12,500 bases of DNA, taken from Chrysomallon squamiferum (Eukaryota > Mollusca > Gastropoda > Neomphalida > Peltospiridae). A program made the position numbers and the translations under genes. Position 1 is the stretch's first letter; every line of letters starts with the position of its first letter. Positions 1 through 8,288 of this stretch are shown piece by piece. Below the pieces are notes generated by a model. That model searched no databases and was not told where the DNA came from. It saw nothing but the letters and a program-made list of their open reading frames with translations. Location of the stretch: contig CM022669.1 of NCBI GenBank assembly GCA_012295275.1, forward strand, positions 15,585,172 through 15,597,671, given 5' to 3'.

Positions 1-433
1 TCATTCAGAGAGGAAAAACATTTTCCACATAATTATTATGGGGAACTAGTGTTCTCGTCTGCAGCGAGGTTAATCTTCGATAACGAACGATACATTCTCG
101 TTCCCAAAAATGTCGATAAGATATCGCTGGAGTGCAGAGAAAAAAAGGGGCGAGTCAGAGCATCCATTTCAGGGGAGCATTCGGTCAAAGACTGAAATTA
201 TCTTTCTTAACTTCGTTGTACAATATGGCTACGCATTTCTCAGAACGAGGCTCCTATACTCACAAAATCTAGGAATCCCCTCCAGGTCACAAACTCTTGT
301 TATATTTTTGTTTGACGTCTCAAAATGTACTTTACTGATTTTCTTCCTGTTTTCTTTTTCTTTCTTTATTTCGTTTTCTTCCTCTTAATCATTAAATCCA
401 TTTATTTATTTATTTATTTATTTATGTCGCTGA

Positions 434-479
434 ACTTTTATTTGTCGTGATATCAGACTTTTATTTGGTGTGATATCAG
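434..479. repeat. 23-bp tandem duplication
   Basis: Two adjacent 23-bp copies (434-456 and 457-479) each begin ACTTTTATTT and end GTGATATCAG or TGTGATATCAG. They differ at two neighbouring positions in the middle (GTCGTG against GGTGTG). It looks like a simple local duplication. Confidence 0.85.
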
Positions 480-960
480 ACAGCTGGCATCTCTGTATTG
501 TTCATTTAGTAGCACTTGAAGGTCGTTGTGTCCGCAGCATAATAGGAATGTGCCAGTAGGTGTCTTTCCTTATCTAAAGTTAATGATGACACACATATAG
601 ACATGTGCCGGTCAAGTTTTTATCTAAATATATATATATAAACGATACATGTATTAATTTTTACGACAGAAATACAACTCTGTTGTATGACTTCACCTAA
701 TGTATGTCCTAGGGTATATATAAATACGACGGGTGTGTCTGTGCGTGTGGGTACTGTGTATGTGTGTGCAAAGCGATTCAACATCAACCATTGAATGCAT
801 AAATTATCACTAGCGTTTGAAATTATAATAATAATTAAATTTGAAATTTTTACTAAAAGTAATATTAAATACAAGAAAAATGAACTGATATGATGATTTT
901 ATTCTTTAAATTATTGCTTTTTTAAGTGTTTTTTTTTTAAATTCATTTCTTTAATGTTAT

Positions 961-1013
961 TTCTTCTTCTTCTTCTTCTTCTTCTTTTTTATTTATTTAT
1001 TTATTTTATTTAT
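961..1013. repeat. TTC and TTTA microsatellites
   Basis: About eight TTC triplets (961-985) are followed by a short T run and a TTTA tetranucleotide run. The TTC part is a pure polypyrimidine/polypurine tract of the kind able to form triplex DNA. Confidence 0.9.
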
Positions 1014-1614
1014 AACACAAACTAAAAGTACTTTCACATTTTAATTAATCTTTTTCGATGCTCTCCAACCATTTTCAAAGCAGACATTTGCATTCATTCA
1101 TATTTTATCTGTCAGATATTCCATGCTCGATAACTCATTTCAGATCAAATTATAATCACTCGTATTAAGTCCTGAACACCTGGAGTGAGACAAGGTGTAC
1201 TACTTCGACCCATTCTGATAATAACAGCCGTTTGAAAAATCTATCACTTTAGTTCTTAGTCAGATAGCGTGGCCGTGACTCATTTCGAACTGAACAAAAC
1301 AGAACGCACGTGTGCAGATACATTTTTTTCCTTTTTTATAATTCACACTGAACGATCAGTTATAAACTGTGGTGGTTTTATTACTATTATTATTTTAATT
1401 GTGTCGACACAAGAGCTGGTCTCTTCTTGTTATGTATTTGTTCTGGGTTAAAAGCTCGTTACGTAGAAATGTTATTATTAGCAAATATATATATTTAGAC
1501 GTCTGCGTTCTTTACGGAGGAATTATTTAGGCTGCTTGGTATTGATCGGTGTTAAAATAAAAAATAAAAAAATTCAAATAAAAAATAAGATAAATTAAAA
1601 AAAGTAAAAACTTA

Positions 1615-1771
1615 TATTAACAGTGTGTATGTTATTCATATATGTAGATATGTTCGTACGTACGTGTGCACATGTGTATATATATACACATCTATGTACG
1701 TAAGTATGTACGTATGCAAAAGAGTATGTACATATGTATATGTATGTGTGCGCATGCATGCATCTGCATTC
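1615..1771. repeat. Alternating purine-pyrimidine tract
   Basis: Degenerate GTAC, GTAT, TGTG and CATG steps run for about 150 bp. The tract includes a perfect 20-bp palindrome at 1672-1691 (ATGTGTATAT followed by its complement) and CGTACGTACG at 1656-1665. Such alternating sequence favours Z-DNA or cruciforms. Open frames across it encode only Y/V/C/M-rich low-complexity peptides and are not genes. Confidence 0.7.
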
Positions 1772-1776
1772 AAAAA

Positions 1777-1807
<31 letters not shown>

Positions 1808-1810
1808 GAA
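1772..1810. repeat. Poly-A and AAG tract
   Basis: A run of 28 A residues (1772-1799) is followed by G, AAG and AAAAG steps. It lies immediately upstream of the sequence shared with the minus-strand copy at 8236-8289. That copy is also preceded, in the same orientation, by an AAG run and an A11 tract, so the homology may include this tract, although low complexity makes this uncertain. Confidence 0.85.
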
Positions 1811-4800
1811 ACGTAAAACAGTGGGAGAAAGTGCAGAGTGGTTTGTTGTAGGGTTAATTGTATTAGTGGTTTGTTGTAGGGTTAACTGTATTAGTGGTTT
1901 GTTGTAGGGTTAACTGTATTAGAGGTTTGTTGTAGGGTTAACTGTATTAGAGGTTTGTTGTAGGGTTAACTGTATTAGAGGTTTGTTGTAGGGTTAACTG
2001 TATTAGAGGTTTGTTGTAGGGTTAACTGTATTAGAGGTTTGTTTAGGGACTGTTTGTTTGTAGGGTTAACTGTATTAGAGGTTTGTTGTAGGGTTAACTG
2101 TATTAGAGGTTTGTTGTAGGGTTAACTGTATTAGAGGTTTGTTGTAGGGGTTAACTGTATTAGAGGTTTGTTGTAGGGTTAACTGTATTAGAGGTTTGTT
2201 GTAGGGTTAACTGTATTAGAGGTTTGTTGTAGGGTTAACTGTATTAGAGGTTTGTTGTAGGGTTAACTGTATTAGAGGTTTGTTGTAGGGTTAACTGTAT
2301 TAGAGGTTTGTTGTAGGGTTAACTGTATTAGAGGTTTGTTGTAGGGTTAACTGTATTAGAGGTTTGTTGTAGGGTTAACTGTATTAGAGGTTTGTTGTAG
2401 GGTTAACTGTATTAGAGGTTTGTTTTGTTGTAGGGTTAACTGTATTAGAGGAGGTTTTTGTTAACTGTATTAGAGGTTTGTTGTAGGGTGGTTTGTTAAC
2501 TGTATTAGTGGTTTGTTGTAGGGTTAACTGTATTAGAGGTTTGTTGTAGGGTTAACTGTATTAGAGGTTTGTTGTAGGGTTAATTGTATTAGTGGTTTGT
2601 TGTAGGGTTAACTGTATTAGAGGTTTGTTGTAGGGTTAACTGTATTAGAGGTTTGTTGTATTAGTGGTTTGTTGTAGGGTTAACTGTATTAGTGGTTTGT
2701 TGTAGGGTTAACTGTATTAGAGGTTTGTTGTAGGGTTAACTGTATTAGAGGTTTGTTGTAGGGTTAACTGTATTAGTGGTTTGTTGTAGGGTTAATTGTA
2801 TTAGTGGTTTGTTGTAGGGTTAACTGTATTAGAGGTTTGTTGTAGGGTTAACTGTATTAGAGGTTTGTTGTAGGGTTAACTGTATTAGAGGTTTGTTGTA
2901 GGGTTAACTGTATTAGAGGTTTGTTGTAGGGTTAACTGTATTAGAGGTTTGTTGTAGGGTTAATTGTATTAGTGGTTTGTTGTAGGGTTAACTGTATTAG
3001 AGGTTTGTTGTAGGGTTAACTGTATTAGTGGTTTGTTGTATTAGTGGTTTGTTGTAGGGTTAACTGTATTAGAGGTTTGTTGTAGGGTTAACTGTATTAG
3101 TGGTTTGTTGTATTAGTGGTTTGTTGTAGGGTTAACTGTATTAGAGGTTTGTTGTAGGGTTAACTGTATTAGAGGTTTGTTGTAGGGGTTAACTGTATTA
3201 GAGGTTTGTTGTAGGGTTAACTGTATTAGAGGTTTGTTGTAGGGTTAATTAGAGGTTTTGTTGTAGGGTTAACTGTATTAGTAGGTGGTTTTGTTGTTTG
3301 GTTTGTTGTAGGGTTAACTGTATTAGTGGTTTGTTGTAGGGTTTTGTTGTTGTACTGTATTAGTGGTTTAGGGGTTAACTGTATTAGTGGTTTGTTGTAG
3401 GGTTAACTGTATTAGAGGTTTGTTGTAGGGTTAACTGTATTAGTGGTTTGTTGTATTAGTGGTTTGTTGTAGGGTTAACTGTATTAGAGGTTTGTTGTAG
3501 GGTTAACTGTATTAGAGGGTTAACTGTTTAGAGGTTTGTTGTAGGGTTAACTGTATTAGAGGTGGTTTGTTGTAGGTTTGTATTAGAGGTTTGTTTAGGG
3601 TTTATTAGTGGTTTGTTGTAGGGTTAACTTAATTAGTGTTTTAGAGGTTTGTTGTAGGGTTAACTGTATTAGAGGTTTGTTGTAGGGTTAACTGTATTAG
3701 AGGTTTGTTGTAGGGTTAACTGTATTAGAGGTTTGTTGTAGGGTTAACTGTATTAGAGGTTTGTTGTAGGGTTAACTGTATTAGAGGTTTGTTGTAGGGT
3801 TAACTGTATTAGAGGTTTGTTGTAGGGTTAACTGTATTAGAGGTTTGTTGTAGGGTTAACTGTATTAGTGGTTTGTTGTAGGGTTAACTGTATTAGAGGT
3901 TTGTTGTAGGGTTAACTGTATTAGAGGTTTGTTGTTGTGGTTTGTTGGGTTAACTGTATTAGAGGTTTGTTGTAGGGTTAACTGTATTAGAGGTTTGTTG
4001 TAGGGTTAACTGTATTAGAGGTTTGTTGTAGGGTTAACTGTATTAGAGGTTTGTTGTAGGGTTAACTGTATTAGAGGTTTGTTGTAGGGTTAACTGGGTT
4101 AATTGTATTAGTGGTTTGTTGTAGGGTTAACTGTATTAGAGGTTTGTTGTAGGGTTAACTGTATTAGAGGTTTGTTGTAGGGTTAACTGTATTAGAGGTT
4201 TGTTGTAGGGTTAACTGTATTAGTGGTTTGTTGTAGGGTTAACTGTATTAGATGGTTTGTTGTAGGGTTAACTGTATTAGAGGTTTGTTGTAGGGTTAAC
4301 TGTATTAGAGGTTTGTTGTAGGGTTAATTGTATTAGAGGTTTGTTGTAGGGTTAATTGTATTAGTGGTTTGTTGTAGGGTTAACTGTATTAGAGGTTTGT
4401 TGTATTAGTGGTTTGTTGTAGGGTTAACTGTATTAGAGGTTTGTTGTAGGGTTAACTGTATTAGAGGTTTGTTGTAGGGTTAACTGTATTAGAGGTTTGT
4501 TGTAGGGTTAACTGTATTAGTGGTTTGTTGTAGGGTTAACTGTATTAGAGGTTTGTTGTAGGGTTAAGGTTTGTTTAGGGTTTGTAGAGGTTTGTTGTAG
4601 GGTTTATTAGAGGTTTGTTGTAGGGTTAACTGTATTAGAAGTTTGTTGTAGGGTTAACTGTATTAGAGGTTTGTTGTAGGGTTAACTGTATTAGAGGTTT
4701 GTTGTAGGGTTAACTGTATTAGAGGTTTGTTGTAGGGTTAATTGTATTAGTGGTTTGTTGTAGGGTTAACTGTATTAGAGGTTTGTTGTAGGGTTAATTG

Positions 4801-5272
4801 TATTAATGGTTTGTTGTAGGGTTAACTGTATTAGTGGTTTGTTGTAGGGTTAACTGTATTAGAGGTTTGTTGTAGGGTTAACTGTATTAGGTGGTTTGTT
4901 GTAGGGGTATTAAGGTTTGTTGTAGGGTTAATTATTGGTTTGTTGTAGGGTTAACTGTATTAGATTGTATTAGTGGTTTGTTGTAGGGTTAATTGTATTT
5001 AGGTTTGTTTGTTGTGGTTTGTTGGGTTAATTGTATTAGAGTTTGTTGTAGGGGTTAACTGTATTAAGGGTTTGTATTAGGTTAATTGTATTAGAGGTTT
5101 GTTGTAGGGTTAACTGTATTAGATGTTTGTTGTAGGGTTAATTGTATTAATGGTTTGTTGTAGGGTTAATTGTATTAGTGGTTTGTTGTAGGGTTAACTG
5201 TATTAGTGGTTTGTCGTAGGGTTAATTGCATTATGGTTCATTTCAGTACAGCGATTCGGAGATTCCCAACTC
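1811..5272 (+). pseudogene. Truncated inverted duplicate of the 5' region of the 7640-8126 gene, split by a minisatellite
   Basis: Positions 1811-1864 match the reverse complement of 8236-8289 at about 52 of 54 bases, without gaps. After the array, 5234-5245 (GGTTCATTTCA) matches the reverse complement of the 8221-8232 region. Positions 5246-5272 match the reverse complement of 7968-7994 at 26 of 27 bases. The roughly 222 bp that separate these last two blocks in the gene copy are absent here. Similarity stops at 5272. The remnant thus carries the region upstream of the coding exon plus about nine codons' worth of coding sequence, and has no open frame. It is a broken partial copy interrupted by the expanded 28-bp repeat. 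A shared transposable element containing both segments is an alternative explanation, but I see no terminal repeats or transposase. Confidence 0.75.
1837..5232 (+). repeat. 28-bp minisatellite array, about 120 copies
   Basis: The consensus unit begins AGTGG or AGAGG, continues TTTGTTGTA and ends GGGTTAACTGTATT. The array is 3396 bp, about 121 unit lengths. The plus strand is almost free of C (one C per unit, in GTTAAC) and each unit carries TAGGGTTA. Main variants are AGTGG/AGAGG and AACTG/AATTG. Most units are near identical. Degenerate zones with partial units lie around 2041-2060, 2425-2500, 3245-3375, 3515-3640, 3930-3950, 4560-4615 and 4900-5095. Every frame contains stops (TAG and TAA in the unit) and 28 is not a multiple of three, so the array is non-coding. 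Copy number in the assembly may differ from the real locus, because such arrays collapse or acquire consensus errors. Confidence 0.98.
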
Positions 5273-5550
5273 ATAACTACAACATAACTATAACAATAGG
5301 CTTGATGATCTAAGTAATAATAAGGAGAACAACGGGGATGAATTATTTCATGCTTATGTCTGTATTTATCTACTCTTTGTCTAAATGCAGGTTAGCCTAT
5401 AGTTAGTTATCTCAGAAAACAGTTTATCCTTTATTTTTATACTCCCTCAATAACAGGCTTAGCATCATTATGCATGTTGTTCAATGAAGATATATTCCAG
5501 TTATAAATATGTTCTGATATTATCCTATTTTCTTTACTACTTCTTATGAA
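5273..5550. other. Unassigned AT-rich spacer
   Basis: Unique AT-rich sequence follows the last block of homology to the gene copy. I see no open frame with coding character, no repeat and no RNA gene. Confidence 0.5.
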
Positions 5551-5675
5551 TTTATTTATTTATTTATTTATTTGTTTGTTTGTTTGTTTGTTCGTTTGTT
5601 CTTTTGTTTGTTTGTTCGTTTGTTTTTTAGTTTGTTCTTTTGTTCGTTCTTTTTTTTCTGTTTTGTTTGTTTGTT
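5551..5675. repeat. TTTA then TTTG microsatellite
   Basis: Seven TTTA steps change to TTTG steps at about 5572. They then degrade to TTCG, TTCT and T-run interruptions before ending at TTTGTTTGTTAAGG. On the minus strand this gives an open frame of K/N/Q/T low complexity, which is a repeat artefact. Confidence 0.9.
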
Positions 5676-6465
5676 AAGGGAAATATAGAAAAAAATCACA
5701 GCTCTACGGTTATTTAATTTAATTAAAGCGCTTGATATATTTCCTTTACCCACGTGCACTATCTTTAAGTTCAAAGTACATGAACACTACAGGTCACTCA
5801 GTCTGAAATAAGGTTCTAAGGGGTGTGCGGAAATCGAAGCAAAGGAAATGAATTCGAGAGAAAAGTGCTGTCGAATTCGCTTCGAAATCTCAATGTACTT
5901 ATTCGAAATTTCGATTTTTCAAATAATTTCCGTTAACATGATTTTTTTCTTCTTTTTAGCCATAACAGACAGCTTCCCCGAATATGTATTTGCGACAACG
6001 GAAGTTTTCTTTTAATTTCCTTAAAAGTGAAAATCATTTCTTCTCGAAAGTATTTAACTCCATACTGTGATATCCCTCTTCTTCTTTTTTTTCAGAACAG
6101 GTGGAACTGCACTTCTGTCAGTCTCTCTAAAATGGGTTAATAGATTTTTTTGTATTCTTTTATATAATTTTTTTTTTTTTTTTTGTAGGGGGGAGGAGAT
6201 TATTTTTGTGGATGTACCAGCTGGTCGTTTCTGTTTTCATTCGACAATATTCATTAAGACAGAAGACAAACGGATGCACTTAATGTCAACTGTTTCTGCA
6301 GAGCATTAATTTCGAATCGTCTGGACGTGCGAAAATTGTATAATGGGTGAAAGTGCGCTGATAAAAAGCGAGGTCTGGGTGACATAGTGACGCGAAAACT
6401 TGTTTAGAAATACAGTCAACAAAATTGCTGCAGGAGATTGATGAGACCGAGGCAAATCGTAATGC
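5676..6465. other. Unassigned region with T tracts and one inverted repeat
   Basis: I find no supported gene. The region contains an imperfect hairpin at 5829-5889 and pyrimidine runs ending in AG at about 6075-6095 and 6165-6186. A short open frame (6067-6309, plus) spans both runs and is not recognisable. The remainder is unique AT-rich sequence. Confidence 0.5.
5829..5889. repeat. Imperfect inverted repeat
   Basis: The left arm carries GAAATCGAAGC and then GAATTCGA (5850-5857). The right arm carries TCGAATTC (5871-5878) and then GCTTCGAAATC. The inner 8-bp arms are perfect around a 13-bp loop. The outer arms are offset by a 9-bp insertion in the left arm. The element is GC-richer than its surroundings and its function is unknown. 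Confidence 0.6.
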
Positions 6466-6467
6466 AC

Positions 6468-6570
6468 TTTTTTTTTTTTTTTTTTTTACTGTTTTTTTGA
6501 CATTTATTTATTTTTATTTCTGATTTTTTTTTAAATTATTATTATTATTTATTATTAATTTTTTCTCTTT
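6468..6570. repeat. Poly-T and ATT-rich tract
   Basis: A long T run at 6470-6487 is followed by further T runs and a short ATT array (about 6536-6558). It is low complexity and I see no gene. Confidence 0.85.
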
Positions 6571-6615
6571 TTTTGGATGGAAAGAAAGCAAAGTTAGTAC
6601 TGATATTAAGCAAGA

Positions 6616-6732
6616 AGTTTGTTTGTTTGTTGTGTGTGTGTGTAAGAGAGAGAGATAGAGACTGACAGTCAGACAGACAGACAGAGACAGACACAGACAG
6701 ACAGACAGACACATACAGAGAGAGAGAGAGAG
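6616..6732. repeat. Compound GTTT / TG / GA / CAGA / GA microsatellite
   Basis: In order there are GTTT steps, a TG run (about 6631-6642), GA steps, a CAGA tetranucleotide run with ACAC interruptions (about 6662-6714) and a final GA run to 6732. The minus-strand open frames here encode S/L/C/V repeats and are artefacts. Confidence 0.95.
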
Positions 6733-7639
6733 TTACGGCTTCCTTAAAACGTAAGCCATTCAAGCACGTTCACAATTCCACATTTAGTAGTTAGACCACA
6801 AATATATTTGTATATTTGTGGAAAACTCTTACGAGAGAAGAGTTTTAACTAATTTAAGAACGAAAATAACAAAATGAAAAGCTACAAAACTTCAAATCAT
6901 AATTAATTCATTTTGCAAACATTCATATAAACAAAAAAATTAATACACAATGGTGATAACAGTGGGGAAAATATTACCAAAAAAAAAGAAAACAACAAAA
7001 AAACTCTAACAATTTGAATTAAATGTCTTAGTAATACATACATACGTCAGGTTCAGTATATATATATATACACGTACACAAATATATAAAACACACACAC
7101 TTATTGAGATCAATAGTACGGTGTTTCTCACATCAAAACACACATGCTGCAGAGTGTTACTAACTAGGTATAAATTACTCAACTCCTGGAGAACGTCTAA
7201 AAATAACACACAGCTTGGCTCGGCTCGCCATTCCCTGTGTTACGTGTGCGTTTTTCTCTGGGTTTTTGGCACACGCTCAGATAAACATCAGACGAAAGCT
7301 GCTCGATATTGGATATCGCTGTAAGTCCTGGTTGTTTACAAAGTCACAGGGAGTCTGTTAACAAGGTGGTACCTAGTAAGAGGTGTTCGTTGAAAGTTTT
7401 TTTTTTCTTTTTTCCTTTTTTTTCTGGTGTGTTTGTATTTTCACAAATCCAGAATTAATTTCTTAAGCATATTTCTTCATTAAACACAACAAAATAATTC
7501 CTTTCCTCAACGAATATAGAGATTCATAAGAAATATTCTTTCTTGTTCTTAATTTTAATTTTTATTATTATTATTATTATTATTTTTTTTTTTATCATTA
7601 TTTTTTTTCTTCGAACAAAAATCTTACAGCAAACAACGA
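6733..7639. other. Unassigned region, downstream flank of the minus-strand gene
   Basis: The region is AT-rich with short AT and AC runs (7056-7100), poly-T (about 7400-7425) and an ATT array (7561-7582). I see no supported gene on either strand. The part nearest 7640 is the likely 3' untranslated and polyadenylation region of the minus-strand gene. Confidence 0.5.
7561..7566 (-). terminator. Candidate polyadenylation signal (AATAAA)
   Basis: TTTATT on the plus strand reads AATAAA on the minus strand. It lies 74 bp beyond the TGA stop at 7640-7642. It is part of an A/T-rich microsatellite, so the hexamer could arise by chance. Position and orientation fit the gene. Confidence 0.4.
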
Positions 7640-8126
7640 TCAGTCTCTAAAATGCAGACCTTCCTCTAGAGAAACAGCAATGTCGTTGACAATGAGATCG
7701 TCGTCGTAGTTCAAACAGTGAGACAGAATGACGGTGGCCTTCACGGCAACGTCTTCGAATACGACGGCGGCCTGTTTCATAAGTCTCTCCCTCAGGCACC
7801 GTTTGTCGGCCTCCGCCTCTTCCCTGTGCATGGGCTTAGAAATAAACGTCTGGGTCGTTTTACTCCCTTCCACGTACCTCCACCTGATCGTCTCCAGCTG
7901 GTCCTTGGACATCAGGCCTGCACCGAGAGGAATGCCGTTAACCAGCCTCGGCAGCTTCCTGAAACACGAGTTGGGAATCTCGGAATCGCTGTACAGCGGG
8001 CTGAACGTAACCTGTATCAGGTAACAGTGTTTGTTGTTTGTTGTCGTCGTCGTCAGTTTTCGTCTGCTGCCGTACCAGCTTGGCGGCGTCGTGCGGACTG
8101 ATCGTGAACAGCGACTTCTGCGACAT
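7640..8126 (-). CDS. Unrecognised protein, about 161 residues, interrupted by one frame change
   Basis: I do not recognise the family. The frame from an ATG at 8126-8124 starts MSQKSLFTISPHDAAKLVR and runs through a TDDDDN acidic stretch. In the next frame it continues as VTFSPLYSDSEIPNSCF, a basic and charged helix-like part (REEAEADKRCLRERLMKQ) and an acidic C-terminus (LNYDDDLIVNDIAVSLEEGL), ending at TGA 7640-7642. Codons are strongly GC3-rich (CTG, GAG, GCC, AAG, GAC) in otherwise AT-rich DNA. That favours real coding on this strand over the 127-residue plus-strand frame at 7718-8101. I see no signal peptide or membrane segment downstream of the ATG. The two frames overlap in an AAC/ACA repeat (8026-8054), so a one-base indel there, real or an assembly error, is the simplest explanation. 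A 64-bp intron is an alternative. Upstream, the first frame stays open to 8297, but without an ATG. This could be a terminal coding exon or a retrocopy, since A-rich sequence follows the stop. Confidence 0.6.
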
Positions 8127-8158
8127 CTCCGAGGTTCGACTCGCCGACAGGGGATAAA

Positions 8159-8192
8159 GCTGGTAGCAGGAGGGAGGGAGGTAGGTCTGGGA
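8159..8192 (-). promoter_or_regulatory. Candidate 3' splice site (branch and pyrimidine tract to CAG)
   Basis: On the minus strand a long pyrimidine tract (CCTACCTCCCTCCCTCCTG) leads to CTACCAG, with exon sequence starting CTTTATCCCC at 8159. The candidate start codon lies 33 bp further on. If this acceptor is used, the sequence upstream (including the single minisatellite unit at 8236-8263) is intronic and the exon carries a short 5' leader. No donor exon can be identified in the window. Confidence 0.45.
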
Positions 8193-8235
8193 ATTCAGCA
8201 AAGAAGCCACGCTGATGTATTGAAATGAACCCACT

Positions 8236-8263
8236 AATAGAATTAACCCTACAACAAACCACT
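8236..8263 (-). repeat. Single seed copy of the 28-bp minisatellite unit
   Basis: On the minus strand the unit starts AGTGGTTTGTTGTA, continues GGGTTAATTCTATT and is followed by a second AGTGG (8235-8231), exactly 28 bp after the first. It matches the first unit of the big array at 27 of 28 positions. It is flanked by unique sequence that also flanks the array: GGGAGAAAGTGCAG before and GGTTCATTTCA after. This is the unexpanded state of the repeat. Confidence 0.9.
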
Positions 8264-8288
8264 CTGCACTTTCTCCCACTGTTTTATG

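Larger units (their letters stand above)
1..1614. other. Non-genic AT-rich region
   Basis: I see no supported gene here. The longest open frame (110-388, plus) encodes 92 residues ending in a low-complexity F/S-rich tail translated from a pyrimidine tract, with no recognisable domain or GC3 bias. The stretch contains TTTA runs (about 401-424 and 990-1010), a TTC run (961-985) and a 23-bp tandem duplication, annotated separately. The rest is unique AT-rich sequence with no feature I can name. Confidence 0.6.

Noticed and set aside
110-388. 92-residue plus-strand frame
   Set aside because: No recognisable motif, AT-rich without codon bias, and a tail encoded by a pyrimidine tract. Length is within chance for this composition.
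1837-5232. Interstitial telomere or CRISPR-like array
   Set aside because: Only 8 bases of each 28-bp unit match TTAGGG repeats, and there are no spacers between units. It is a head-to-tail minisatellite.
1837-5232. Coding tandem-repeat protein
   Set aside because: The unit is 28 bp and contains TAG and TAA, so all three frames on the plus strand are stopped repeatedly.
6067-6309. Pyrimidine-AG acceptor-like sites at about 6095 and 6186 with an open frame after them
   Set aside because: T tracts ending in AG are common in this DNA. No donor, no partner exon and no recognisable peptide support an exon.
7718-8101. 127-residue plus-strand frame opposite the minus-strand gene
   Set aside because: It is antisense to a frame with strong GC3 codon bias, a good acceptor and a plausible 3' end. 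Its own composition (R, P, H-rich) is typical of an antisense shadow.
8204-8279. Hydrophobic N-terminal extension of the minus-strand frame (WFVVGLILLVGSF) as a signal peptide
   Set aside because: It is encoded by the minisatellite seed unit, begins at a GTG rather than an ATG, and lies upstream of a strong candidate splice acceptor, so it is probably intronic or untranslated.
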